From Candidatus Obscuribacterales bacterium (GTDB taxonomy: Bacteria > Cyanobacteriota > Vampirovibrionia > Obscuribacterales > Obscuribacteraceae): a DNA stretch of 64,000 nt. Made by a program: the position numbers and the translations under genes. The notes below the pieces were generated by a model, which saw only the letters and a program-made list of their open reading frames with translations, was not told where the DNA came from and searched no databases. Shown piece after piece: positions 1 to 9,853 of the stretch. The stretch lies in NCBI GenBank assembly GCA_019745415.1, contig JAIETF010000008.1:116801-180800 (forward strand). Direction: 5' to 3'. Each line of letters opens with the position of its first letter. Positions within the stretch are counted from its first letter, which is position 1.

Positions 1-80
1 CTAGAATTCGCCCGACGCCAAATCTGGAGCTGTCCGGCAACTAATGCCGCTTTATTACCCTTTTAACAGATGGAATCATT

Positions 81-1802
81 TTGCTCAGGCTTGAAAACGT
101 AACTAAAATCTATCCTACCGGCGAGGTTCTCAAAGACGTCTCCTGGGAAGTCAAGCCCGGCATGAGGGTTGGCTTGGTTGGCCCCAATGGCAGCGGCAAA
201 ACCACACAATTCAAGATAATTTGCGGTAAGGAAGATCCCACCTCGGGTCAGGTGGTGCGAAACCAGGGCTTGAAGATTGGTTATCTTTGTCAAGAGTTCG
301 ATCTTTTGCCTGATAACACGGTTCATGAAGAGTTTCACCGCGCTTTTGTGGAATTAAATGAGATTCAACACGAACTCGATGACGTGCATAAGCGCATGGA
401 GACGGCGCAAGGCTCTGAACTAAATAAATTGATTCATCGCATGGATGATTTGCACCGTCTTTATGAAACAAAGGGCGGTTATCTAATCGACGGTAAGGTT
501 GAGAAGATGCTTCTCACCATGGGATTTGATCCCAATGTGCAAAGCAAGGTGCGCGAGTTTAGCGGCGGTTGGCAAATGCGCATAAATTTCGGCAAGGTCT
601 TGCTGACCGAACCTGATCTGCTCTTGCTCGATGAACCGACAAACCATATAGATTTAGAGACTATTGAATGGCTGGAGAAGTTTTTGCTGGAAAGAGATCT
701 ACCTTTGGTGATGGTCTCGCACGATAGACATTTCTTAGATAGACTCTGCACCACTATTATTGAAATGGAAAAGGGCGTCGCTACCCAGTATCTAGGCAAC
801 TATAGTCAATATATCGAGGCGAGGGCCGCCAATCGCGAAGCCCAGCAGGCTGCTTTTGAGAGACAAAGTCGCGAGATGGAGAAGCAGCAGGCATTTGTGG
901 ATCGTTTCCGGGCATCGGCTACTCGCTCTACCCAAGCCAAGAGCCGAGAGAAGCAACTGGAGAAAATTGAACTTATCGAAGCCCCGGAAGGCGAAGAACG
1001 AACCTTGGAATTTCGCTTCCCCGAGGCTGTGCGCAGCGGCGTCGAAGTTGCTGTAGTGAAAGGGTTGACCCATGCCTATGATGACAAAGTGATCTTTCTA
1101 GATGCTTCACTGCATATTAGTCGCGGTGACCGTATCGCTATTTTAGGACCTAATGGTTCGGGTAAGTCGACCCTACTAAAGCTCTTAACCGGCAGTGAAC
1201 CGCCAATGGACGGTTTGATCAAATTAGGCGAACACAATGTCAAAATGGCTTATTTTGAGCAGAATCAGGCGGAAGCTCTGGACTTGAACAAAACAGTTCT
1301 TGACACCATATATGATGAAGTGCCCGGCTGGAAGACTGATGAAGTGAGAGGCTTGCTTGGTCGGTTTCTTTTTTCGGGTGATGCCGTCTTTAAAAATGTC
1401 GGTGCCTTGAGCGGGGGCGAAAAAGCTCGCTTGGCTCTGGCAAAAATGTTATTGAGTGCCAATAATTTTCTCATTCTCGATGAGCCGACAAACCACCTCG
1501 ATATACCAGCTAAAGAAACACTGGAAGCGGCTCTTAAGAAGTTTGACGGTACTGTAGTTGTAGTATCACACGACCGTTATTTTATATCGCAGGTGGCAAA
1601 CAAAGTTGTCGAGATCAAAGATGGTCAGTTGGTTCTCTATCACGGCGGCTACGAATATTACTTAGAAGTGAAAGAAAAAGAGCGTTTGCAGATGGAAGCG
1701 CTTAAGGAAGAAGAGGAGCGTCAACGTAAAGCATCTGAGAAAAAAGCGCAGCGGATCGCCAAAGATAAGGCGCGTCAAGAGAAACAGAAGCCTAAGGAGT
1801 AA
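81..1802 (+). CDS. ABC-F family ATPase (EttA/Uup-like translation factor)
   Basis: 573 aa with two ABC ATPase domains and no membrane segments, the ABC-F layout. Domain 1 has Walker A GPNGSGKTT at residues 34-42, a signature-like FSGGWQMR and Walker B LLLLDEPTNHID. Domain 2 has Walker A GPNGSGKST, LSGGEKARLALAK and LILDEPTNHLD. The linker (about 235-310) is charged and helical, and the C-terminus is a Lys/Glu-rich tail likely to be helical. ABC-F proteins bind the ribosomal E site and relieve stalled translation or confer antibiotic protection; which subtype this is cannot be told here. The start is TTG with GGA six bases upstream; there is no ATG nearby. It is the first gene of a long same-strand run, with the next gene 4 bp downstream. 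Confidence 0.93.
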   Translation: MLRLENVTKIYPTGEVLKDVSWEVKPGMRVGLVGPNGSGKTTQFKIICGKEDPTSGQVVRNQGLKIGYLCQEFDLLPDNTVHEEFHRAFVELNEIQHELDDVHKRMETAQGSELNKLIHRMDDLHRLYETKGGYLIDGKVEKMLLTMGFDPNVQSKVREFSGGWQMRINFGKVLLTEPDLLLLDEPTNHIDLETIEWLEKFLLERDLPLVMVSHDRHFLDRLCTTIIEMEKGVATQYLGNYSQYIEARAANREAQQAAFERQSREMEKQQAFVDRFRASATRSTQAKSREKQLEKIELIEAPEGEERTLEFRFPEAVRSGVEVAVVKGLTHAYDDKVIFLDASLHISRGDRIAILGPNGSGKSTLLKLLTGSEPPMDGLIKLGEHNVKMAYFEQNQAEALDLNKTVLDTIYDEVPGWKTDEVRGLLGRFLFSGDAVFKNVGALSGGEKARLALAKMLLSANNFLILDEPTNHLDIPAKETLEAALKKFDGTVVVVSHDRYFISQVANKVVEIKDGQLVLYHGGYEYYLEVKEKERLQMEALKEEEERQRKASEKKAQRIAKDKARQEKQKPKE

Positions 1803-1806
1803 GATA

Positions 1807-2901
1807 TTGCTTAGACCTGACCGCAACTTTTGGCTCTCTTGGGTCTTTTTGGCTTCTATGGCGCTCAATGTCACTGCCTTGGCGGCTAATCCGGAAGACC
1901 AAGCTAAACCAGATCAGGTTGGTAAAGAAGAGCGGCAGAAGCAGAGCGAGCCAGCCAGTAAAACTGAAAGCAATACTGACAGTAAAACTGAAAGCAAAAC
2001 ATATTTGTCTTCGCTATCCGGCACAGTGCGCATTCCTGCTCATCGTTTGCCCATTAAGGTCTATATTTCGCCCATGCCCAGCGGTGCTGGCTTTAAAGAC
2101 AGCTATCAGGTCATGCTCAAAGAGGCATTTAGTCACTTTCAAGATTCTTTGTCAGGTCTAAGCTTTGTTTATACCGATAAGGCTCAAGAGGCTGCTATTA
2201 CTTGTCGCTTCACTAATAACGAAAAAGAGATGCATTTCGCTCAGGAAGGCGGAGTGACCGAAATTGTCATGGACAGTGATGGAATCATGCAGTCCAAAAT
2301 AACTATACTTGTGCCGCGCCGGGACTGCTATATAAAGAAGGTGGCTTTACATGAGATCGGTCATGCTCTGGGAATTGCCGGGCATAGTCCCGACCAAAAT
2401 GATGTTATGTATTTTAGTGTTTCACCAGATCTAGATGTCGATCCTAAAGAGGTGAAGCTCTCTGCCAGAGATATCGACACCCTCAAAGCAATTTATAGTC
2501 AGTCGGCAAAGCCCTCGCAAATAGTAAAGGTGGAAGGTATGGAACGTTCTGCCGCCGGACGGGCCATGATCATCAGCAATGAAGGCAGTGCCGCTTATAA
2601 AGCCGGCAATTTCGACCTGGCTTTAAAGAAATACCAAGAAGCCTACCAGGCTGATCCTACTAATGCAGTTATAGCTAGGAATTTGGGTGGACTATATGTC
2701 AATCTCGGTTCAATCAACTTGATGGCCAGGAATGCTGCTATGGCCGAAACTTTCTTCAAAAATGGCATAGATGTGCTCAGTAAGCATCCCGAGAATAAGC
2801 CGTTTTGCCGGCAAGCTTGTGCGGCTTACGGTAGCCTTTTGATGATGACCGGCAGGGCGGCCGAAGCTAAAAGCTACATAGAGAAAGGACAAGGTAAGTA
2901 A
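1807..2901 (+). CDS. Secreted matrixin-like zinc metallopeptidase with C-terminal TPR
   Basis: 364 aa, TTG start, 4 bp after the ABC-F stop. Residues 1-27 form a signal peptide ending in ALAA, so the enzyme is exported. Residues 50-66 are a low-complexity SKTES repeat from a 24-bp DNA duplication. The zinc site HEIGHALGIAGH (182-193) is followed by a Met-turn-like DVMY (199-202). The last His is one residue further than in the classical HExxHxxGxxH, a spacing I associate with bacterial matrixin-like proteins. Residues about 250-360 form TPR-like helical pairs. The expected activity is extracytoplasmic proteolysis; the substrate is unknown. It abuts the next secreted protein with no gap, suggesting co-translation. 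Confidence 0.8.
   Translation: MLRPDRNFWLSWVFLASMALNVTALAANPEDQAKPDQVGKEERQKQSEPASKTESNTDSKTESKTYLSSLSGTVRIPAHRLPIKVYISPMPSGAGFKDSYQVMLKEAFSHFQDSLSGLSFVYTDKAQEAAITCRFTNNEKEMHFAQEGGVTEIVMDSDGIMQSKITILVPRRDCYIKKVALHEIGHALGIAGHSPDQNDVMYFSVSPDLDVDPKEVKLSARDIDTLKAIYSQSAKPSQIVKVEGMERSAAGRAMIISNEGSAAYKAGNFDLALKKYQEAYQADPTNAVIARNLGGLYVNLGSINLMARNAAMAETFFKNGIDVLSKHPENKPFCRQACAAYGSLLMMTGRAAEAKSYIEKGQGK
1958..2000 (+). repeat. 24-bp tandem duplication inside the metallopeptidase gene
   Basis: The segment beginning AGTAAAACTGAAAGCAA is present twice with a 24-bp period (1958 and 1982). It encodes the SKTES linker between the signal peptide and the catalytic domain. The period keeps frame, so it changes linker length only. 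Confidence 0.7.
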
Positions 2902-4413
2902 ATGAATAACCGTCTAAAGACTAGTTTATTGCTTGGTCTCTTTTCCATAGCTGCATTTTCCAGCTCTATTGCTTATGCTTCCGCCCAGGTCAGCTTTCAT
3001 AACCCTCAGTTAGAGAAACTCTCCGGTGGTGCCTCCGGCTTTTCCTCTTTAGACAAGCTCGAGAAGCTGGAGAAGACCCTGAAGCAAGAAGGGACTCTTA
3101 CATTGAAGCGCTTTCAGAGTGGCGGTGGTTCAGCTGTTTCTGTTTTGCCCGGCAAGCCAAGCACTTATGAGTCGGCTGTCGGCGGACTATTGATTATGCA
3201 ATGGGACCGCGATAATGCTATTCAATGCCTGGCCGAGCGCTTGCAATCACAAGAGTGTTTTAACCAGGGACTGCAATCCTCTCTCAAGCATCACTTCATT
3301 TATCGTAAGCGCTTCCTCGACTATATAGATAAGAAGGTAAGCCCGACCGATAGCCAGATGAATCGCCCCCATATTCGCTATAATCCGGTCAGCCTGGAAG
3401 AATTGCGCGAGCCTTGGGGCCATGCGCAGAATGATGCCCTGTCTCTTATAGGTTTTGACTTGTTCTATGATGCAAACGAGAATAAGCGTAAGTTGAAGGA
3501 TGCCTTCGAACTGTCTTATGCTGTACTTTTGCCTCATTATTTTAAGGCTATCGGTGTAGAAAACGACCTCGATACCGGCGCCTGGGAAGACAAAAGGGCC
3601 GTGCACGCTTCTTCATTGGCTGTCGTGCTGTTGTATCTGCGCGAGAGCTATGAATATGTCACCAGGTTTGGACCAATCAAATATAAGATCGACGGTCGTT
3701 CTTTTGTGGTAGATGAGGCTCTATTGCGCGAGCTAATCGGCAAAGTTTCGCAGTCGCTCTATCAAATCTTGCCCGATGAATATGTCGTATGCGACCAATC
3801 TGACACCAGGGCCGATACCAGTAAGAACCGCAAGTATGACAGCGCTCTTGTTAATGCTTTGTTTGTGCAGACTCTCTGTCCCCGTCCCTATCTAATAGGC
3901 TTCAGAGACGAGAAAGCCTCGGCTCAAGCCAAGCACGACAAAGAGATGAAACATTTGCGCATCTTCACTGCGGTGGAAGTGGCAGCCCTGGCCTCACGTC
4001 TAGAAGCTAATTTGATGGGACCAAATGGTTTCGCTCGCTACCCTGGCGATATTTGGGACGGCCGTGAAGATCGCAAAGACATTCAAGGAAAAGAAGCTCA
4101 ATGGTGCCATGTCTCACCGCTACTTTCTTGTGTATATGGTGACCTTTATCGTCGCACCGGTGATAAGACCTATTTTGATAAGCAGGTTTTTCACTTCAAT
4201 CGAGGCATTGCCCATATCGACAGTGATTTCCTCTTGCCAGAGGCTTATATTGTCGATAAGCAGAGCGGCAAATGGGTGGCTGATGCTAATAAGCCACTTG
4301 CTTGGGGGCAATCAGCCTTGCTTTTGTCATTAGACTCTATGAAGCAGAGCCTCAGTCTAAACAGAGATAAAGATAAAGATAAAAAGGACAAGCAAGAACA
4401 TGGTGGTCGTTGA
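2902..4413 (+). CDS. Secreted protein with GH15-like (alpha/alpha)6 C-terminus
   Basis: 503 aa, ATG directly after the upstream TAA. Residues 1-27 are a signal peptide (hydrophobic core, AYAS cleavage region). The body is mostly helical. The C-terminal part has RYPGDIWDG, then SPLLSCVYGDLYRRTGD, LLPEAYI and KPLAWGQSALLLSL. The order Leu-Pro-Glu followed by Pro-Leu-Ala-Trp resembles the end of glycoside hydrolase family 15 glucoamylase-type barrels, so I infer a carbohydrate-active (alpha/alpha)6 fold. I cannot place the catalytic acids with certainty, and a non-enzymatic relative is possible. The 3' end contains a GATAAA hexamer run encoding Lys-Asp repeats. The gene overlaps ppc by 14 bp. 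Confidence 0.55.
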   Translation: MNNRLKTSLLLGLFSIAAFSSSIAYASAQVSFHNPQLEKLSGGASGFSSLDKLEKLEKTLKQEGTLTLKRFQSGGGSAVSVLPGKPSTYESAVGGLLIMQWDRDNAIQCLAERLQSQECFNQGLQSSLKHHFIYRKRFLDYIDKKVSPTDSQMNRPHIRYNPVSLEELREPWGHAQNDALSLIGFDLFYDANENKRKLKDAFELSYAVLLPHYFKAIGVENDLDTGAWEDKRAVHASSLAVVLLYLRESYEYVTRFGPIKYKIDGRSFVVDEALLRELIGKVSQSLYQILPDEYVVCDQSDTRADTSKNRKYDSALVNALFVQTLCPRPYLIGFRDEKASAQAKHDKEMKHLRIFTAVEVAALASRLEANLMGPNGFARYPGDIWDGREDRKDIQGKEAQWCHVSPLLSCVYGDLYRRTGDKTYFDKQVFHFNRGIAHIDSDFLLPEAYIVDKQSGKWVADANKPLAWGQSALLLSLDSMKQSLSLNRDKDKDKKDKQEHGGR

Positions 4414-7285
4414 GAGTGATTTGATGCAGAGGCTTCGCCCTCTGCGCGATGATGTGCGTCGCCTTGGCGTTATCTTGGGTGAGACCATCAAGCGTTTTGA
4501 GGGGCAGTCTGTTTATGAGTCGGTAGAGACCCTGCGCGCTCTCTTTAAGAGAATTCATCGCCTAAGACTTGCCGGCGAGGGCGAGAGCAATGAAATGATC
4601 GCCTTGAAAGAAGAATTGCGCAATCATATCGAAGGTCTTTCATTGAAAGACAGTGCCGCTGTGATCAAAGCTTTTCTTACCTATTTCGATATTATCAATA
4701 TCGCCGAGCAGAATCATCGTCTGAGACGTCGCACCCAGGCCGATGAGGATCGCCTCAATTTCCCAGAGCAGGGGCGGGGTAAATTTGAATCGGAGAGTCT
4801 GGAAGAGTTGTTTCAGCGCTTGCAGGAACAACCTAAGGAAAAACTCGCGGCGCTTTTGCAGAAACTCAATATTGAAGTTGTTTTCACTGCTCATCCTACT
4901 GAGATAACTAGACGGACGGTCTTGTTGAAGCAGCTGGAACTCGCCTCTTTCTTGTATAAGCAGGACCATCCTCCTCTTTCCGCTGGAGAAAGAAGGGAGT
5001 TGAACCAAGGGCTCAGAGCCGTGGTCGAGTCACTTTGGCTGACTGAACATGTTATGCACTTCAAGCCCGAAGTTATGGATGAAGTGCGTTATGGCATTTA
5101 TCATTTCGACAATGTGGTCTTCGATGCCGTTCTTGATGTGCATGAGTCTTTGATGCTCAAGCTGGCTAGTCTTACCGGCGGCGAGCAGTCCCATCCACCC
5201 TCTTCTTTTATTACATTCGGCTCTTGGATTGGCGGCGACCGAGACGGCAACCCTTTTGTCACACCCGATGTCACTCGTAAAACTCTCGCCTACCAGAGGC
5301 AGGTAATTATTGGGCGCTATCTGAAAGAGTTGGAAGTATTGTTTAATGCCCTCAGCCATTCCACCAAATGGTTGCAGGAAGGACCTGCTTTGCGTCGGCT
5401 GCTTGATAGTCTGACCCTAGACGGTGAAGATTTTCCGGCGGTGCAGTCGCGCTATTTTGAAAGATACAAGCTTGAGCCTTTCAGGTTGAAGTTGCTCTTT
5501 ATACAGGCAAGACTAAGGCAGCTAGTTAATCTAGAGCTAAAAGATCCAAAAGCTTCAAAAGCTTCGGAATTCCCTGAACCCCAGCAAGGTTATGAGAGCG
5601 TTGCCCAGTTTAGAAAAGATATTGAGCTAATTGATCGCGCTCTGGAAGAGGCTGGTTGCCAGGCTAGCTGCGGCGGTTTGCGACGCTTACTCTATGCTCT
5701 CGATATTTTTGGCTTTCACCTTGCCAAATTAGACATCAGACAGCATAGCAAACGTCATCGTCAAGCCCTTGCCGAGGTACTTAATGTCGTAGACTTGCAT
5801 GCCGACTTTGAAGCTTTGACTGAAGATGAAAGAGTGCATTTTCTTGAGAAGGAGTTTTCGGTCAAGAGACCTTTATTGTCAGAGCGTTTGCACTTTACTG
5901 CCGAGACCCAAGAAACCATCGATGTGTTTGCCACTGTCAGAGATTTGCGAAAACTCTATGGCGGCGAGAGTATAGACACCTATATCGTCTCAATGACCGA
6001 AAGACCTTCAGATCTATTGACGATATTGCTCTTCGCCCGCGAATTCGACCTTTTCGATGGTGAGTGCGCCCTATCGGTGGTGCCGCTCTTTGAGACTATT
6101 GAAGACTTGCGCGGCGCTCCTCGTTTATTTGAGCGTCTTTTGCAATTACCCTTCTACCGGGACTATCTGCGGCGGCGCGGCGATTTGCAAGAAATAATGA
6201 TTGGGTATTCGGATAGCGGTAAGAACGGTGGCTTCACCACAGCTAATTGGGAACTCTATAAAGCACAAAGAGCCTTGGTCGAATCGGCGCAGAGTTATGG
6301 CATTAAGTTGAGACTCTTTCATGGCCGGGGCGGAACGATTGGCCGCGGCGGCGGTCCTACTCACAAGGCAATTCTGGCTCAGCCTTCCGGCACTGTCGAC
6401 GGTCGCATCAAAATAACCGAGCAAGGAGAGGTAATCTCTTCTAAGTATGCCATGCACGGCATTGCTGTGCGCAATTTTGATAGATTGGCAGCGGCGGTAA
6501 TCGAGGCTAGCCTTGAGGCTGGCGATCAGCACCAGCAAGTGGAAAATTATTATGCTTTGATGGAAAGAATTTCACAGTTGGCTTTCAAGTCTTTTCGCAG
6601 CCTGGTTTATGAAAGTGATGGCTTCGTTTCATTCTTCTCCGCCACCACACCCATTGGTGAGATAGCCGAGCTGAAGTTGGGTTCGCGCCCCACGCGCCGC
6701 ACCGCCGGTAGTTCGACTATTGAAGACTTGAGGGCGATTCCTTGGGTATTCGCTTGGACCCAGAGTCGCTATATGTTGCCGGCTTGGTACGGCTTCGGCG
6801 CTGCTTGTCTGGAAATTTTCCAAGAAGAAGATACTGAAGATAAATTGGCAACTTGTCGACGTATGTATAAAGAGTGGCCTTTCTTTAGAGGCTTGGTTGG
6901 CAAGGTGGAAACAGCTCTGGCCGTGGCTGATCTTGATATTGCTGCGTATTATGCCGAAAATCTTGTTCCTGAGGCGGAAAGAAAGGTGTTTTTCAGCCGC
7001 ATTAAGGATGAGTTTGAAGCTTGCAAGAAGGCGGTTCTAGCAATATCGCAAAGCGATAGATTGCTTGCCGGTGTGCCTTATTTGGCTCATTCCATCAATT
7101 TGCGCAATCCTTATGTGGATCCTCTCAGTTACTTGCAGGTCCGCTTGATCAAAGAATTGCGCGCCGGCACTGTGGATGGCGAAGCCGAGAATTTAAGCCA
7201 GAGTCTAAGCCATAAAAGAAGCTTGCTGGAGACTGTACTGATGACTATTAATGGTGTGGCCGAAGGTTTGCAGAATACAGGCTGA
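4400..7285 (+). CDS. ppc: Phosphoenolpyruvate carboxylase
   Basis: 961 aa. It carboxylates PEP with bicarbonate to oxaloacetate, the anaplerotic entry to the TCA cycle. Family hallmarks are all visible: VVFTAHPTEITRRT with catalytic His165, GSWIGGDRDGNPFVT, LDIRQHS, IGYSDSGKNGGFTTANWELY, FHGRGGTIGRGGGPTHKAIL, and a C-terminus ending in QNTG. Length is slightly above the usual bacterial 880-930. The ATG overlaps the previous gene by 14 bp; a second ATG eight codons later (4424) is an alternative. proB follows after 24 bp, linking oxaloacetate supply with glutamate-family biosynthesis in one transcription unit. Confidence 0.97.
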   Translation: MVVVESDLMQRLRPLRDDVRRLGVILGETIKRFEGQSVYESVETLRALFKRIHRLRLAGEGESNEMIALKEELRNHIEGLSLKDSAAVIKAFLTYFDIINIAEQNHRLRRRTQADEDRLNFPEQGRGKFESESLEELFQRLQEQPKEKLAALLQKLNIEVVFTAHPTEITRRTVLLKQLELASFLYKQDHPPLSAGERRELNQGLRAVVESLWLTEHVMHFKPEVMDEVRYGIYHFDNVVFDAVLDVHESLMLKLASLTGGEQSHPPSSFITFGSWIGGDRDGNPFVTPDVTRKTLAYQRQVIIGRYLKELEVLFNALSHSTKWLQEGPALRRLLDSLTLDGEDFPAVQSRYFERYKLEPFRLKLLFIQARLRQLVNLELKDPKASKASEFPEPQQGYESVAQFRKDIELIDRALEEAGCQASCGGLRRLLYALDIFGFHLAKLDIRQHSKRHRQALAEVLNVVDLHADFEALTEDERVHFLEKEFSVKRPLLSERLHFTAETQETIDVFATVRDLRKLYGGESIDTYIVSMTERPSDLLTILLFAREFDLFDGECALSVVPLFETIEDLRGAPRLFERLLQLPFYRDYLRRRGDLQEIMIGYSDSGKNGGFTTANWELYKAQRALVESAQSYGIKLRLFHGRGGTIGRGGGPTHKAILAQPSGTVDGRIKITEQGEVISSKYAMHGIAVRNFDRLAAAVIEASLEAGDQHQQVENYYALMERISQLAFKSFRSLVYESDGFVSFFSATTPIGEIAELKLGSRPTRRTAGSSTIEDLRAIPWVFAWTQSRYMLPAWYGFGAACLEIFQEEDTEDKLATCRRMYKEWPFFRGLVGKVETALAVADLDIAAYYAENLVPEAERKVFFSRIKDEFEACKKAVLAISQSDRLLAGVPYLAHSINLRNPYVDPLSYLQVRLIKELRAGTVDGEAENLSQSLSHKRSLLETVLMTINGVAEGLQNTG

Positions 7286-7309
7286 TTTCAAAAAGGAGCG
7301 AAGAAGACA

Positions 7310-8485
7310 GTGAGTGAAGTTAGGGCTATAGTCGGGCGCGCCGAAAGAGTTGTGATAAAGCTCGGTACTGCTGTCTTGATGCGTGACGAAGGCGGTATAG
7401 CCTTGAGCCGTTTTTATAACTTTGTCGAAGGTATCGCCAAGCTTATGGCCGCCGGTAAAGAAGTCTTACTGGTCACATCGGGAGCTGTCGGTTTGGGGGT
7501 GCGCACCCTCAAGTTGCCCAGTAAGCCACGCGATTTGCCGCTCAAGCAGGCTTGCGCTGCCGTTGGACAGGGACGACTAATGAGTCTTTACAGTGATGCC
7601 TTCGAGAAAATGGATATAGTGACAGCCCAGGTCTTATTGACCGAAGAAGACTTTTCCAACCGCAAGCGCTATTTAAATCTACGCAGTACTATTTCGGCTC
7701 TGCTTGCTCAGAGAGTCTTGCCGATTATCAACGAGAATGACACAGTCTCGACAGCCGAACTGGAAGTCTTGAAAGAGGTGGGCGTCAAGGTCAATTTCGG
7801 TGATAATGATAAGCTTTCAGCTTTGGTGGCAAGCAAGATGGATGCCGATGTACTCCTGATCTTGACCGATGTCGATGGACTTTACACTGCCGATCCGCGT
7901 CTGCCTGAGGCCAAGCTGATTAGTTTGGTGGAAAACTTTACTCCGGAAATAGATAAACTAGGAGAAGAAGCGCCTAAGCCGGCCGGCAAAGGAAAGTTGC
8001 CGGAGAAACCCGGGCGTGGCGGAATTAAGACCAAGATTGAGGCGGCTCGAGTTGCTACCCAAAGCGGCTGTGCCGCACTTATTGCCGGCGGCAAGGTCGA
8101 GAGAGTAATTGAAAGACTCTTCAACGGCGAAGAACTTGGTACTTTGTTTTTGCCCGGCAAGGGGCTTTCCGGCAAACAGCGTTGGATCGCTTTTGCCACC
8201 ACTGTGAAAGCTTCTCTTGTGGTAAATGAAGGGGCATGCCAGGCTTTGAGAGCTGGAAAAGCCAGTCTGCTGCCGGCCGGCGTCATTTCCGTCAAGGGTG
8301 ATTTCGAGCGCGGCGATGTCATCTCTATAGAAGACGAGAGTGGTAAAGAAATTGCTAGAGGCATAGTCAACTATGCCTCTCACGAGGCTCGAAAAGTTGT
8401 CGGTCATAGCTCTGATGCCTTAGATGCCATCAGTGGGCGCAATTATGATGCCCTTATTACCCGCGACAATCTAGCGTTGCTCTAA
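7310..8485 (+). CDS. proB: Glutamate 5-kinase with PUA domain
   Basis: 391 aa. It phosphorylates L-glutamate to gamma-glutamyl phosphate, the first step of proline synthesis. The amino-acid kinase domain (about 1-270) shows VVIKLGTAVL, LLVTSGAVGLG, INENDTVS, FGDNDKLSALVA and LLILTDVDGLY; residues about 290-380 form the PUA domain of long bacterial ProB. The substrate loop contains a Pro/Lys/Gly-rich stretch (APKPAGKGKLPEKPGRGG) before the conserved GGIKTKIEAA. The GTG start has AAAGGAG upstream (about 7293-7298). proA follows immediately, so the two enzymes handling the labile intermediate are co-expressed. Confidence 0.96.
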   Translation: MSEVRAIVGRAERVVIKLGTAVLMRDEGGIALSRFYNFVEGIAKLMAAGKEVLLVTSGAVGLGVRTLKLPSKPRDLPLKQACAAVGQGRLMSLYSDAFEKMDIVTAQVLLTEEDFSNRKRYLNLRSTISALLAQRVLPIINENDTVSTAELEVLKEVGVKVNFGDNDKLSALVASKMDADVLLILTDVDGLYTADPRLPEAKLISLVENFTPEIDKLGEEAPKPAGKGKLPEKPGRGGIKTKIEAARVATQSGCAALIAGGKVERVIERLFNGEELGTLFLPGKGLSGKQRWIAFATTVKASLVVNEGACQALRAGKASLLPAGVISVKGDFERGDVISIEDESGKEIARGIVNYASHEARKVVGHSSDALDAISGRNYDALITRDNLALL

Positions 8486-8502
8486 AGAGGTTGATAAAGC
8501 TG

Positions 8503-9810
8503 ATGTCTTTACCTTTGTCTAAACAAGTCGAGAAAGCCGCTGCCGAGGCTAGAACTTGCGGTCGTTTATTGCAGCAGGCTCCCCGGAGCGAGATTTTGCG
8601 CCACTATGCTTCTTTATTGAAAGAGCAGGCTGAGAATATTTTTGCTGCAAATCAGTTGGATTTAGAAAGAGAAGATGATGCCAACCTCAAGAAAAGATTG
8701 AAGTTTGATCTGCCAAAGCTGGAAAGTGTTTTGTCAGGCATTGAGACTCTGGCAGCCATGCCCGAGGTGCTTGGCACGGTTGAGCTTGCCACCAAGCTTG
8801 ATACCGGGCTGGTGCTGGAGCGTGTACGCACCCCGATCGGGGTCTTGGCGATAATTTTTGAAGCCAGACCCGATGCCTTGCCCCAGATTGCCGCTCTGGC
8901 TATAAAAAGCGGCAATGCCGCCTTGCTAAAGGGCGGAAGAGAAGCCGGTCAGACTAATGCTCTTTTATTCAGCTTGCTTAGAGAGGCACTCGGCACTTAT
9001 GCTCCCGCCTTCCATCTCTTTGAAGGCAGAGAGGCGGTGGAGTCTATGCTCAAAAGTAAGGACATAGATCTAATCATTCCCCGAGGCTCTAAAGAGCTGG
9101 TTACCTATATTCAGCAAAATACTCAGATTCCGGTTTTAGGTCATGCCGACGGCATCTGTCATATCTATATTGATGATACCTACGAGCAGTCACTGGCACA
9201 GGCCGGTGATATAGTACTTGATGCCAAGTTGACTTATCCAGCTGCTTGCAATAGCCTCGAATGTCTTTTGCTTGATAAAAACTTGAGTACGTCCTTCAAG
9301 CTAAACTTATGCCGAGAGCTCGTCTCTAATCAGGTTGAACTGCGCTTGACTCCCTCTCTTTATCAATTGGTTCAGAGTCAGCCATTTTTCCAGCCCAATC
9401 TTTGCAAGCCCGCTACTCCTTCTGATTTTGGTTATGAATTCGGCGCTGCCATTTTGGCTGTTGCAGAAGTGGATGGCTTAGAAGCTGCTATTAACCATAT
9501 CAATACTTTTGGATCGGGTCATACCGATGCTCTATTGAGCGAGAGCCAAGCAAGTTTTGAGCGCTTTTTTCAAGGAGTCGATTCGTCCTCGGTTTATCAC
9601 AACTGTTCCACTCGCTTTGCTGATGGCTTTAGATATGGGTTTGGCGCCGAAGTAGGCATCAGTACCGGTCGCATGCCACCGCGCGGACCAGTGGGAGTAG
9701 AGGGGCTGCTTACCTATAAATATAGACTTGTGGGGGCTGGGCATATCACCGCACCATACGGTAAGTCCAAGCAGTTTATTCACGAACCTATAAAAGTTCA
9801 AAAAGTATAG
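8503..9810 (+). CDS. proA: Gamma-glutamyl phosphate reductase
   Basis: 435 aa. An NADPH-dependent reductase converting gamma-glutamyl phosphate to glutamate semialdehyde, the second proline step. The aldehyde-dehydrogenase-type fold shows IFEARPDALPQIA, LIIPRGSKELV and the catalytic Cys in PAACNSLECLL (Cys249). The C-terminal GISTGRMPPRGPVGVEGLL is typical. The longest frame begins at a TTG (8491), but AAAGAGG at 8484-8490 touches that codon and sits 12 bases ahead of ATG 8503, so I chose the ATG. It is the partner of proB 17 bp upstream. Confidence 0.95.
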   Translation: MSLPLSKQVEKAAAEARTCGRLLQQAPRSEILRHYASLLKEQAENIFAANQLDLEREDDANLKKRLKFDLPKLESVLSGIETLAAMPEVLGTVELATKLDTGLVLERVRTPIGVLAIIFEARPDALPQIAALAIKSGNAALLKGGREAGQTNALLFSLLREALGTYAPAFHLFEGREAVESMLKSKDIDLIIPRGSKELVTYIQQNTQIPVLGHADGICHIYIDDTYEQSLAQAGDIVLDAKLTYPAACNSLECLLLDKNLSTSFKLNLCRELVSNQVELRLTPSLYQLVQSQPFFQPNLCKPATPSDFGYEFGAAILAVAEVDGLEAAINHINTFGSGHTDALLSESQASFERFFQGVDSSSVYHNCSTRFADGFRYGFGAEVGISTGRMPPRGPVGVEGLLTYKYRLVGAGHITAPYGKSKQFIHEPIKVQKV

Positions 9811-9853
9811 TAAATTTATCAGTCTGCTCAATTTATAGCGATAAGGGAAGCAT

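Noticed and set aside
7882..8407. Two long minus-strand frames (162 and 149 codons) inside proB
   Set aside because: They lie opposite the conserved ProB substrate loop and PUA domain, have low-complexity Ser/Pro/Ala-rich translations and no start signal.
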